Shown here piece by piece: positions 49,401-59,196 of a stretch of DNA of 64,000 nucleotides; position 1 is the first letter of the stretch; every line of letters starts with the position of its first letter. The notes under the pieces were generated by a model that made no database searches, was not told the origin of the DNA, and saw nothing but the letters and a program-made list of their open reading frames with translations. This stretch comes from Scolanthus callimorphus (taxonomy: Eukaryota > Cnidaria > Anthozoa > Actiniaria > Edwardsiidae): positions 19,627,023 through 19,691,022 of the forward strand of contig CM066914.1 in assembly GCA_033964015.1 (NCBI GenBank). Reading direction: 5' to 3'. The translations under genes were made by a program, and so were the position numbers.

Positions 49401-52400
49401 ACTGAATAAAGAACCATGTATGGCTTTGTTACATAACCATCCTAGTGAGCGAACTGCACACATTGTTAGCCTGCGTTGCGCTCAGAAGATAGGGGAGACC
49501 GGAAAAGGGAGCCCCCCCCCCCCCCCCCTCGTTCGTCCCTGTGATACTCTCGTCTCCTTCTCCCCTACCACACCCATTTGAGGCGCAGCGCAGATTATGC
49601 ATTCACAGGTTATGTCGTTCAGGTTCTCAGGGAATTTCTGCAGAAACCCATTCTGGGGAAGAAATGCTGAATTTCCCATGACTCAAGAATGGGAAATGTT
49701 CGACTTTCCAATGGGCAAACATGTGAGTGCCGATCACTTCACGTTATTCTGCCATGAGAAATTCAGCTTTTTCCATAACTGGGTTTCTGTAGAAATTTCC
49801 TGTGATTGTAATCCGAGTCTTAGAGATCAGCTATATCTCGCATCTGTAGTGTATTTGAATATCGTTATTGTGTGGTCAATCGACTGTCTTAATAGCGGAG
49901 CTCCTTAGCGGCCGAAGGCCGCAGAGCGGAACACCATAGGTATCGCAGAAAGAATACAATAGAACTCCGGTATACGATCGACTTCATTTTTCATGGTTCA
50001 GCGGTATTCCCATTTAGGTATCGGGGGCGCGTCCGTGTCTGCGCGCCCCTACCACAGGCAACCCAAAAACCGTATTTCATTTCGGCGGGAAAATACTGCT
50101 CGTCCGTTAATAGAGAAATATACTGGGAGCTCCGCTTTTAGCCAGTGGCTAAATCTATATATTATTCTTTTTTCCAGGTGTACGCTGTCCAGGCATTTAC
50201 TTGTAGCAGCAAACCATCGTGTAACGCGACACACTCGGTTGCAGCTTGTATACCGGTAAGACTTGTACAGTAAAACCCCGTACCGAAAAGTTAAGACGGG
50301 AGCTCCCGATGATAGATACGCAATTCTGGAATGGACATTGTCTGTCCGTATTCATTTGTCGTTGCCTGTGTAAAAAGAATCTAGTGGTTTGGGAACGACG
50401 ATGAGCGAAGGCATGCCAATGTCAATACATTCTCGTACCCAGAGCTCCCCGGTTCGTCTGCTCGCAGGGGAGGCTCTGGGGATCCATTTGAGGGCCGTCG
50501 CTGATTGGCTCATTTGAGCGTTGGAGCATGCGCTGAAAGGTCTTTCTCTCAGCGGCTCTGTATTAAATCTCGCGCATGCGTCAGTGGCTGTCACCAGAGC
50601 CTCCCCCGCGAGGAGACGAGCCGGGAAGCTCTGGGTTCGAGAATGATGTCAATAGCTATATATGCGTGCGCAAATATCTGTCCGTCTCCATTTTTACACT
50701 AAAGATTGTACTTGTTCATTCTCGTACCCAGAGCTCCCCGGTCCGTCATCTCGCAGGGGAGGATCTGGTGATAGCCATTTGAGGGCCTTCGCCGATTGGC
50801 TGGAACGGCGAGCATGCGTACATAGGCCTACATAGATTAGAATCTCACTTTTGAAAAACGTACATTCGTTTGCTGGTCGTCTACAAGTAATTGGGATACA
50901 TAAAATGGTCATTTTCTTATACGCATGCGTCAGTGGCTGTCACTAGAGCCTCCCCCGAGAGGTGATGAGCCGGGGAGCTCTGGGTAAGAGAATGGTGACT
51001 TAATGCTCAGCCCTCTCTGTATTTTCTAATGACAGATAACTGCCTATGTTCTCCTCCATAACATACCCAGTGCTATGCGCTCGCGGTACAGCCGTTTCTT
51101 CGCCTGGGTGGGAACGTTTTCTTTAGAGGTAAGGATAGCCTTCTAGCCGGCTCTCCAGTTTTTTTTTTTTCGGATATTCGTTTTGTTTGGCCCGCGCTCC
51201 TTTCACTTCTTTCCCCCCGCGACACAGGAATCCCGACGCCACAGGAATCCCGCGCGCCAAAAAATAAAATATCCGAAAAACCCACTGGAGAGCCGGCTAA
51301 GGATGAAATGGTCCATTCGTCTTTGTCACACGGCAGCCATCTTGGATTTTTTCTTACAGAAATGACTATGCGTGGGTGAGCTTACACGCTTGGCCTCGCT
51401 TTCATGCCTGCTTCGCTGTATTAGAAAATCCAAGATGGTTGCTGTGTGACAAAGGCGAATTCTCGACAATCCGATGCTTAGTTGGGTCGTCGAGTACGGA
51501 CTGTGAAATTTTGCCAACAGTCCCCATTGTTAGCGCAGTGGTAGAGCGCTGGGCCTATGTGCGGGAGGTTGGGGGTTCAAATTCCGGCCGGACCAACACT
51601 CAAGGTCTTTTCTAAATAATTGAGGAGAAGGTGCTCTGGCATCTGGAAACTGTTAGACCTTCTCGGGTAACGACGTTAAACCGTAGGTCCCGTCTCTTAC
51701 ATGCACTACACTAACCGCAAAATTAGGAAAAGTGCAGTGATGTACATTTCGTATTTTGCACTTTACATTAAAAAACTACTAATTTTTTAACACGAAATAT
51801 TAGGTTATTTGATCAGTTTACCGTAAGCAATGTTAATAGTGTGGAATGGTTAGGAAGCTCGGAAAACTTCGAAGGATGCCCACAATTATGCGGGCTGGTT
51901 TTGAGAGGGGCATTGACAGTGCACAATCTTTTGGTTGTGCCCATCTAATATACATGTCTGAGTGCACACTAAATCTTACTGGCTGAATTTTGGTACTTGG
52001 TACCGTAACGTTCACAAACAAAAGGATTCCTCTAAAAAAGGGAACAAAGAGATGGTACAATAACTATGTTTTTTAAGTAATAATTTGATATCTGCATTGT
52101 TTGGAAGGACCAAATCCTTGACAAGTTTTTGTGCCTTATGATTTTCCCCAAAGGACAGTGTCTACTAGCAGTCTACACCAATCACCATTTTAAAATTTCT
52201 CCTTGCAGTTGTTTATCGGTCAGTACCATATCTGGCTTGCTCAGGACACCAAGGGCGTACTGGTGCTGATTCCTGGACTTCCAGCCCTAAACGCTATTAT
52301 CACTTCCTTCGTATTCGTTTGTGTTTGTCACGAGGTACATAAAGTGAGTTCGGCGCTCGCCAAGGAGCTTATATCCAATGATTTGAGGACTATGTTAAGG

Positions 52401-52481
52401 AGACTGGTCATCTTTGTTATTATGCTTATCATTATCTGGTGGCACAAGACGCATCATCCCCTTAAACCAAGGATAGAATAA
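37423..52481 (+). CDS. CASD1: N-acetylneuraminate 9-O-acetyltransferase, CASD1 family (23 exons)
   Basis: Exons: 37423-37503, 38140-38233, 39119-39239, 39382-39420, 39526-39588, 40183-40227, 40784-40829, 40908-41039, 41994-42084, 42708-42813, 43257-43381, 44333-44403, 44887-45018, 45477-45585, 45708-45797, 46342-46461, 46809-46965, 47428-47507, 48169-48273, 49196-49336, 50178-50255, 51036-51128, 52209-52481. The total is about 796 residues, close to human CASD1 (797). Order: N-terminal membrane anchor, lumenal SGNH-type esterase domain with [10 protein letters not shown] (catalytic Ser) and YDGLHY (catalytic Asp and His), then a multi-pass acyltransferase-like domain with [36 protein letters not shown] and [12 protein letters not shown]. 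The family transfers acetyl groups to sialic acid in the Golgi. Three apparent single-base frame breaks lie near 37449, 44886-44888 and 44995-44999; all other junctions keep phase. Introns are crowded with MITEs. Confidence 0.93.
38735..38870. repeat. AAT microsatellite and retroelement-like tail in a CASD1 intron
   Basis: About nine (aat) units at 38742-38769 are followed by tctatagcgcttaatt and tctaaagcgctttacataag, a pair of inverted words common at 3' ends of short retroelements in marine animals. It lies in intron 2. Confidence 0.55.
42890..43029. mobile_element. MITE family B, right half (CASD1 intron 10)
   Basis: Begins inside the element (gtaaacgttggggcatgcga) and runs through ctgttaccacagcctccccc to ttggtacgggaatgg. 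The left arm is absent. Confidence 0.75.
43880..44092. mobile_element. MITE, ccgttcacacggcg ends, copy 1 (CASD1 intron 11)
   Basis: Left end gtccgttcacacggcgcaat; right end gccggccgttcacaccgcga. The interior has tgcgacatcgcaagtgaaat. A second copy is at 45172-45327. Confidence 0.75.
44441..44665. repeat. gcaagcgcagacgcaagcg repeat (CASD1 intron 12)
   Basis: Opposed runs of gcgcaagc-type and gcttgcgc-type words flank tgcgcaagcaactaatcaat. A related sequence, agcgcagcaactaataatca with ctgcgcttgcg, is at 23312-23405. It is probably a diverged foldback family. Confidence 0.6.
45172..45327. mobile_element. MITE, ccgttcacacggcg ends, copy 2 (CASD1 intron 13)
   Basis: Left end tggccggttcacacggcgtt; right end acgccggccgttcacacagc. 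The interior has gcgacgtcgcaagtgaaatc as in copy 1. Confidence 0.75.
45821..46005. mobile_element. MITE family B copy (CASD1 intron 15)
   Basis: Left arm ctagtaccagagctccccgg; the interior is in the opposite orientation (ttaaaaatcagctaatcagc); right arm tggctgccaccatagcctac. It starts 24 bp after exon 15 ends. Confidence 0.75.
46032..46220. mobile_element. Foldback MITE, tacagccattctcagttaca ends (CASD1 intron 15)
   Basis: The left arm contains acacgcggtcgccgggaaaa and gcttgcaagcgaaaactcgt; the right arm is nearly its exact complement, ending tgagaatggctgta. Arms are about 60 bp and the centre about 65 bp. Confidence 0.8.
47828..48084. mobile_element. MITE family A, long copy (CASD1 intron 18)
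   Basis: Left end agagcggatttcacatgact; right end agtcatgtgaaatccgctct, a perfect 20-bp match; flanked by TA. It ends 84 bp upstream of CASD1 exon 19. Confidence 0.9.
48729..49120. mobile_element. Composite MITE family B insertion with nested family C (CASD1 intron 19)
   Basis: A complete family B copy (48729-48927) is followed directly by a family B right half (48928-49120). A family C element (48942-49030) is inserted in that right half. The outer flanks ttattggct (48720-48728) and tcattggct (49121-49129) match at 8 of 9 positions, so the compound probably inserted as one unit. It ends 75 bp before exon 20. Confidence 0.8.
48942..49030. mobile_element. MITE family C, short form with exact 9-bp target duplication
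   Basis: 89 bp with inverted ends caatctcgtacccagagccc and gggctctgggaacgagattg. Both flanks are ctctgtatc (48933-48941 and 49031-49039), an exact 9-bp duplication of the family B centre. Confidence 0.9.
49628..49804. mobile_element. MITE family E copy (CASD1 intron 20)
   Basis: Ends cagggaatttctgcagaaac and gtagaaatttcctgtg. The interior has gaatgggaaatgttcgactt. Confidence 0.75.
49894..50165. mobile_element. MITE family D copy next to the CASD1 exon 21 acceptor
   Basis: Begins agcggagctccttagcggc and has gggagctccgcttttagcca near its right end, then gtggctaaatctatatatta. Exon 21 starts at 50178. Only the pyrimidine tract ttcttttttccag lies between the element and the exon. Confidence 0.85.
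50428..50645. mobile_element. MITE family B, reference full-length copy with exact 9-bp target duplication
   Basis: 218 bp with arms cattctcgtacccagagctc and gagctctgggttcgagaatg-type ends (here with gggaagctctggg). Both flanks are atgtcaata (50419-50427 and 50646-50654). The interior contains ctgattggctcatttgagcg and ctcgcgcatgcgtcagtggc. It lies in CASD1 intron 21. Confidence 0.93.
50717..50994. mobile_element. MITE family B, copy with replaced centre (CASD1 intron 21)
   Basis: Arms are as in the reference copy, but the middle between about 50805 and 50925 is unrelated (cgtacataggcctacataga). The right end is 41 bp before exon 22. Together with the reference copy it makes up most of this 780-bp intron. 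Confidence 0.85.
51144..51299. mobile_element. MITE, tagccggctctccag ends (CASD1 intron 22)
   Basis: Left end tagccggctctccagtt with tttcggatattcg; right end atatccgaaaaacccactgg then agagccggcta. An internal direct repeat, cacaggaatcccg, occurs twice. Confidence 0.8.
51315..51460. repeat. Inverted repeat, attcgtctttgtcacacggc
   Basis: Arms attcgtctttgtcacacggc and gctgtgtgacaaaggcgaat, with inner ccatcttggatttt and aaaatccaagatgg. It is probably a further short TIR element in CASD1 intron 22. Confidence 0.7.
51520..51712 (+). mobile_element. tRNA-derived SINE
   Basis: Box A-like tagcgcagtggtagagcgct and box B-like gggttcaaattccgg are spaced as in a tRNA, with a disturbed anticodon region. 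The copy is followed by a non-tRNA body (gagaaggtgctctggcatct, ccgtaggtcccgtctcttac). The 3' part and lack of a clean acceptor stem make a SINE more likely than a functional tRNA. Confidence 0.7.
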
Positions 52482-52727
52482 AAGAATTGTAGATATTAAT
52501 TAAATTATAAGCCTCGGCAGGAGTCCACTCCTAGGAGTAACGACCTTTCACATTAGGATTGCTCGTCAACACTGTACATTCTGTGCTAAATTATTTTGTA
52601 CTTTTTACGATGCTCAATGGACGATTCCAGCTATAAGCGCGCTTGCTCTCTTTTTTTTTCAGGAAAGCCTTTGTATACCTAATCACATGGGGCCGAAGAA
52701 AAATTGGAATTAATTTCACGAGTGTTT

Positions 52728-52760
52728 AATTTTTTTTTTTTTTGGGGGGGGGGGGGGGGA
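52728..52760. repeat. T run followed by G run
   Basis: About 13 T then 15 G bases, flanked by an inverted repeat: aattaatttcacgagtgttt and aacactcgtgaaattatttc. The homopolymer is the loop of a hairpin-like element just after CASD1. Confidence 0.6.
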
Positions 52761-53189
52761 CGTTGAAAACACTCGTGAAATTATTTCCAAATTTTACGAG
52801 GAACCCATGCGATTACATGTTTATGATATAAAATGGCAAAATCAGCGCACGTGTTGACTGCAAAGCCAAAGTCAAAGCCAATCGCAGCAAAGTAATTTTG
52901 CCCTCAATTAAGAAAAATGCCCTCGCTCTTAGCCAATCAGCATTGAGTAATTCTGCCCTGTAATATTATAAGGAATGTAACACAACCACCAGGATGCAAC
53001 GCGCGCTTGCAAGACAGTTGATTTGTTAAATGTAACACAACTACCGGCATGCAGCGCGCGCATTCTCAGTATATCGGAATCGACAATTATTCTCTGAAAT
53101 AAGCCAATAAAAGGAACTTTCCCAGAAAATGCCACATTTTAGGTTGGCAAATTTTCAGTTGACTATTAGGTAAAACACTGGTTTCTGTA

Positions 53190-54350
53190 GCAAATGAGAT
53201 TCTATAAATAGCACTTACTCTCTGTGTTGGCGGCAAACTTAGGTAGCAGGTTAACACTCTTAGTAATGGACTCTTGCCCTTGTCTATAGTTAGTAAGGAG
53301 TGAGATTCTATAAATAGCACTTATTCTACTGTGTTGGCGGCAAACTTAGTATCAGATCAACACTCTTAGTAATGGACTCTTAGGGAATGTGATTCTATAA
53401 ATAGCACTTATTCTACTGTGTTGACGGCAAACTTAGCAGCAGATCAACACTCTTAGTAATGGACTCTTAGGGAATGAGATTCTATAAATAGCACTTATTC
53501 TACTGTGTTGGCGGGTCAACACTCTTAGGAATGGACTCTTAGGGAATGAGATTCTATAAATAGCACTTATTCTACTGTGTTGGCGGGTCAACACTCTTAG
53601 TAATGGACTCTTAGGGAATGAGATTCTATAAATAGCACTTATTCTACTGTGTTGGCGGGTCAACATTCTTAGTAATGGACTCTTAGGGAATGAGATTCTA
53701 TAAATAGCACTTATTCTACTGTGTTGGCGGGTCAACACTCTTAGTAATGGACTCTTAGGAATGAGATTCTATAAATAGCACTTATTCTACTGTGTTGGCG
53801 GGAAAACACTCTTAGTAATGGACTCTTAGGGAATGAGATTCTATAAATAGCACTTATTCTACTGTGTTGGCGGGTCAACATTCTTAGTAATGGACTCTTA
53901 GGGAATGAGATTCTATAAATAGCACTTATTCTACTGTGTTGGCGGGTCAACACTCTTAGTAATGGACTCTTAGGGAATGAGATTCTATAAATAGCACTTA
54001 TTCTACTGTGTTGGCGGAAAACACTCTTAGTAATGGACTCTTAGGGAATGAGATTCTATAAATAGCACTTATTCTACTGTGTTGGCGGGTCAACATTCTT
54101 AGTAATGGACTCTTAGGGAATGAGATTCTATAAATAGCACTTATTCTACTGTGTTGGCGGGTCAACACTCTTAGTAATGGACTCTTAGGGATGAGATTCT
54201 ATAAATAGCACTTATTCTACTGTGTTGGCGGAAAACACTCTTAGTAATGGACTCTTAGGGAATGAGATTCTATAAATAGCACTTATTCTACTGTGTTGGC
54301 GGCAAACTTAGGTAGCAGGTTAACACTCTAAGTAATGGACTCTTCGCTAA
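53190..54350. repeat. 72-bp satellite, about 15 units
   Basis: The unit contains gagattctataaatagcact, tattctactgtgttggcggg and aacactcttagtaatggact. Most units are about 69-73 bp. Because 72 is a multiple of three, the minus strand shows long open frames made of a 24-residue repeat (HSRISAIYRISFPKSPLL). I take these as by-products because there is no start context, and single-base length variants break the frame. Both edges carry a longer unit with gcaaacttaggtagcaggtt. Confidence 0.93.
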
Positions 54351-54691
54351 GGCGTGTCCCAGATTGCAGTCACTCTTGATAACAAAGCGTTGGGGCTATA
54401 CTCTTTGTTCAGGTAAAAGAGTGAAGCTTTGATCGAGTACGCCGTTAGCTAGGCTAGAATATATAGTTATTCATCAGGAACGGAGAAAAGAGTATCAAAC
54501 CAGGGAATCAAAGTTCCCTGACCAAATTCAGAATTCAGTACATAGTAAAATTGCAAAGTTTGACAAAGATTGCTTGTACACTGGCCAAGATATTAATATT
54601 TCAATTTGCGCATTTGTTTTTTAGTGCAATATATGTTCAACGGGCCTCCAGCTTTATTGTGATGTTTTTGCCATACGTTTATTTATAAAAC

Positions 54692-55009
54692 CAGGAGCTC
54701 ATAAGTAGGGGCATCCATCTGATATATATTCTTGATAAGGCGTTTTGACAGACCTAGTTATTTTTAGATCATGGTATTTGCTCTTGTTTCTATGCCGCTG
54801 AGGTCCCGTTTATTTAGAATAACAATAGCAGAGAACAACAGAAATCAGTGCTTGCACGTGCATATCTTACAGGCGTCTATTTGATTGGCTAGTAAAACAA
54901 AGCTTTACAATTTTAGCTATAAAACCACCGTTCTAAAATAACTAGTCTGACAAAATGCCTTATCAATAGGGCAATACTAGAGAGGGACGCCCCTATTTAT
55001 GAGCCCCTG
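54692..55009. mobile_element. TIR element, caggagctcataagtagggg ends
   Basis: Left arm caggagctcataagtagggg through cttgataaggcgttttgaca; right arm tgacaaaatgccttatcaat through tatttatgagcccctg. About 318 bp and non-coding. Confidence 0.8.
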
Positions 55010-55756
55010 ATAAAACTCAGTTTCAAAATTCATCTCGGTCAGTGCCGGTGCAAAACTGTTACCTTTATAATATCTACATACCATATTTGGAATCCTAAAC
55101 GAACTAACAGACATTCGAGAATTAAATGATGTTCGTCTTTTCCACCCTTTTTTCACGGTCGAGAGCTTGGAAACGAGACTCAAGAAACCACAGGAAACCC
55201 ACATAATTACTAGAAAAACGACATAGTTTTCTTGATATGCATTGGTTTTTTTGAACGTTTATGTGTCCTAAAATAAATTTTCTTATTCATCGCCCGAAAA
55301 TTCTCAGAAGAGCAGCTTCTACCTAAAACCTACATTTCCTCGAGTTTTCCATTCACATGCGCCTAAGTAATCGATGTCTATGTAGATAAAGCTTTTTCGG
55401 GTGTTTTGTAAAACGGGCTCCCTGCTAACATGTTACCAAAACTACAAGTAGAAACCATTTTATTGGCAACGAAATTACAAATGTACCGAAAGTTCAAAAG
55501 CGGCATCATTTAGATCAGGACATTCCTTGATCTCAGAATTAAATAGAAATTATTTGAGAAGGAGTTATCGACTGCTTGAACATTTATCAGAGAAATAAAA
55601 AATAGAAAGCATAGCGCACAATGCAGTGAATTTAGGGGAAAATTATAAAAAAAAAAACCCTAGGGTAGCTATTTCAGAAAAACCTTGTATGGTTTATAGC
55701 AAAGACAAAACGCGCTATTATAAAATTGATTAGTGCATTGTAATAAGCATCTGAGT

Positions 55757-55883
55757 TACTTTATCGCCGAAATAGAGCACGCGTGATGCTAAGAGAGGCA
55801 CGAGAACGTTGTTGATTTTAAATGGTTTCGATTGTCTCTCTTGGCATCACAAGAGTGCTCTGTTTTGCCAATAAAGTCATAGC
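55757..55883. mobile_element. Short TIR element, tttatcgccgaaatagagca
   Basis: Left arm tttatcgccgaaatagagca followed by cgtgatgc; right arm gcatcacaagagtgctctgt and ataaagtcatagcaa. Related words (cggcgaaatagagcacgcat) are at 29562 and 56075. Confidence 0.6.
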
Positions 55884-56330
55884 AAGCTGTGCTCTAAATG
55901 CTTTTATGATATAGCGCTGTTCACGCTGACGTCATCCATTGCTATAATGTGCCAACCAGAGATCGATTGGTTCACAGAACAAGAGGACACTATTCAATCT
56001 ACGGTTGGCTCATGATAAATAGTGAATAGTGTTATAGCGGGAAAGCTGGAGAACTATTACTTTATCGGGGAAATCAGCGGGGAAATAGAGCATATAGATT
56101 TGGACCAATCAGAGCGCGCGTTATATCGTAGTTATATTATAAAATCAAAATATTGATCTGTATATGTATTACATTGTAGCATAGTATATGCTTTATTTAT
56201 GATATGCCGTTGCATATAGAAGTTATTGATTTTCAAATATTTATATTTTATTTCTTAGAAATTTGCCCTGTTAAATTTTGTAAAAATTGCTTGAGTAGAT
56301 TTCGTTTGGCTTTGAAAAGAGGGGGAGACG

Positions 56331-56457
56331 CTGGTGGCAGATTGGCTGTTTTGAACGTTGGTGCATGCACAGAAGTTGTCTTTCTCTCAACGGCCAGAGC
56401 CTCCCTCGCATTATCCCCCGCGAGTTGACGAGCTGAGGAGCTCTGGGTACGAGAATG
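56331..56457. mobile_element. MITE family B, right half
   Basis: Begins within the element (cagattggctgttttgaacg) and ends gagctctgggtacgagaatg. No left arm. Confidence 0.75.
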
Positions 56458-57429
56458 CAATGCACACGACTTGGTTAATCACTGCGCGGGCGAAATCACT
56501 GATCTGCCAATCAAAATGCTCAAACTTATCATGTGCCAATAATAGGCCAATAACAGCGCGCGAAATCACTACTGATCAGCCAATCAAAATGATCATACGC
56601 GGCGTGAGCATGGTAGTTTTTTTAAACTCAAATTTTGCAAATTATGTGGTCTTTCAAAAGAATGCTCGTTGAAAATTCAGTTCGCAATTTGCGTGTTACT
56701 CTTTCCAGGTTATAGTGAAACCAAGTGTATATTTGTATATGCAAAATTATGAATAAAAAATGATACATATTTACAGCAGAATTCAAAAGTCCGACCTCTC
56801 GATTTGTGGTCTTCAATACAATGGAACTGGGTCGTAACTGGGTGGTCCCTAAATTGAGTTATGGATTGCCTCGTACCCAGACGCGATCTAGCGATTTTCG
56901 ATAGTGACTGGGAGCGACCTAGCGCGCAAGGCATCATGGAAAGGGTGAGCGTATTAAGATCTTTGCGACAGTGCCCGATCTGGATAATTCCCATGATGCA
57001 TTGCGCGCCTCGCGATTTTGCCTTTCGCGGATCGCCGCGGGTTTTTGCCCTTTTTTGACACACTTGAGACGCCTGGGTATAGATTCAGGGTTATGGGGTT
57101 ACGGGCCGTATCGTTTTCGTCCTTTTCGGTGATCGTTTTCGGCGTTGTAGCGTGGACGATAGCCGTATCCGGAGCAAAAAAGTATCCGTTTTCGTTTGAA
57201 AACGGTGTAGTGTGGACGGGGTCTCAAAGAAGATAGATAATTTTTTGGCTTCATTCCTAAAAAAAATGAAGCTGGAACATTTATTGCTAGGCCTGTTTGT
57301 CGCCGTGAATCCAATTCAACATACTTTTCCTTCCTGTACGGTACATGGTACGGTCGGATGACTAGGCCGTTGTTACTTTTACACTTGAGTTACGGAGGGG
57401 CTTACAGGAACAAAAATCCCGGATACGCC

Positions 57430-57892
57430 CCCCGGGGGGGGGGGGGGGGGGGGGGGACTCCCATATTTTTTGACCGGGGATGATCGTCGTATCTTTTAGG
57501 GGTTAAAATCAAGTTGGTTTGGTCTCTTTTAGGGTGATCTTGATCTTCAATAAATTTTAGGCAGATTGGTATCTTTTAGGGCCGAAACTGTGTCCAAATT
57601 GCTTTTTCTCATGATGGTGCTTCTAAAACCGTGTAAGAAAGAGATTATTCGACGAGAAGACGATGAATTAGAAACAAAGACGGAAATGTCTTCATGGGTA
57701 TTTTTCCCCTGTTACCTGTGTCCTTCGCGCCTACTTGGCACATAAGACCTCATCTTTTAGGGTATCTTTTAGGGTAATAATTTTTTGAGCCACGCTATGG
57801 CCCACCATGTTTGGTATCTTTTAGGGGTGAAACTGAAAATTTCCGACGATCATCCCCGGTCAAAAAATATGGGAGTCCCCCCCCGGGATACA
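57430..57892. mobile_element. TIR element with G-run end and ttttaggg motifs
   Basis: Left arm ggactcccatattttttgac then cggggatgatcgtcg; right arm cgacgatcatccccggtcaa then atatgggagtcccccccc. The left end is preceded by a run of more than 20 G. The interior repeats the word gtatcttttagggg or a near match at least six times. Non-coding. Confidence 0.85.
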
Positions 57893-59040
57893 CCCCTGCA
57901 TAATACTATACCTTTTTATTTGTGGTAATATGGCGAAACGCGGCGGAGCCGGCTCATTAATCACTCTGTTTTCCCTCCAAAACAGTATCTGGTGACAAAT
58001 CTGCAAAACCTGTTGAAAACTTCTGCGAAGTGCCCGCCATCGTGAAAATTATACCCAGGTTGCATTCTTTTCATTCTTGCTGAGTGTCGTCGACGGGGAG
58101 ATTGAGGGATATTGACATTGTATTTGGCTCCCGCCACTGCACCTCGCAGTGAGAAAAAAAAAAGAAATACAAAATGCTATTCAAGGTACATGCCATTTGC
58201 AATAAACATTAGGTGCAAAACGTACTTGGAAAGTTTGTCTGTGCTAGCGTTCCGTCTTGGCCAGACTGGTGCCGATGTGTGTATGCTAGTGTTTTACACT
58301 TTATATTTCTCTACACGGACCGCGGCTTAAAATTGGAAGGTATTTCTCTGCTAGCAAAGGCCTCTTTTAGCAGGGAAGGAAGGTATATATAACATATCGC
58401 TGAAAAACATTTCCATCTCACCCGCCCCCGCTCTTAATGCAATCAATTCAAATTGAAAAAGATTATGGAACGAGAAGAAAAAATATACAGAACAACAAAG
58501 TAAAATAAATATATAGGTAAACGCAGTTTTTTTTTTGCTTCGCGGAAACCTTTGCAATGCCCATTTGATTTCTTGTAATCTTATTTAATATTGAAGAATA
58601 TTTTAGTAAATATTTTCCCCCTCCGTTTGTAATCACGTTCAGCCTTCAGTCGCACGTGCTATGTCACTGCGTACTGCAGGCTCATAACCCACTCAAAGGA
58701 AATGATCATTCAACAGAGCGCGTTTGTTCTGGGGTCATTTAAGGTGGGGCATTTGAAGCCTCTAGGGAGATGATATTACAACTTGTCAAATACCTAACCC
58801 ATTACTACATAGTGAATTCATCATTATGCGAATATTATACTCAACATGACGCGAGAATCGCTGAAAATTAAACGTTGTAGAAAGAGAATCCATTTTATTT
58901 CGTTTGATAGGGTTATTTCACAATTTGTAAGTTATTTGTTTGAGTTTTGAGGGTAGATTTGTATGCTGTAGGTTTTGTGTTTTCATTGTTGTTATGTATG
59001 CCTCGCCTGAGTGCGTGATGCATAGTTTCGTTTGATTGAC
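57893..59040. other. Gap upstream of beta-catenin
   Basis: No exon or strong repeat recognised. Confidence 0.35.
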
Positions 59041-59196
59041 AGCCAGTAGAATTCGCTCACATCCCCACGCTCCAAACCAGGCCACAACCAAACCCTCAAG
59101 AAACCGTGTTCGGATTCCACCAGATTTGGACTATTTCACTTCAAAACGAGAACATTTCATTCGAGGAAGATATCCTCGCGAAAATCAACTTCTAAG
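59041..59196 (+). other. Candidate 5' untranslated exon of beta-catenin
   Basis: A locally GC-richer stretch ends in a strong donor (tctaaggtaagg, cut after 59196). It has no ATG-led open frame and lies about 2.5 kb before the coding start, which itself follows a good acceptor (tttccccag, exon from 61715). That arrangement suggests a leader exon, but no transcript evidence is available. Confidence 0.35.

Noticed and set aside
51520..51600. Functional tRNA gene
   Set aside because: Box A and box B are present, but the acceptor stem is not clean and a SINE body follows; a tRNA-derived SINE fits better.
53433..53953. Minus-strand frames with a 24-residue repeat (HSRISAIYRISFPKSPLL)
   Set aside because: This is the 72-bp satellite read in one frame; unit length variants break it and nothing else supports coding.
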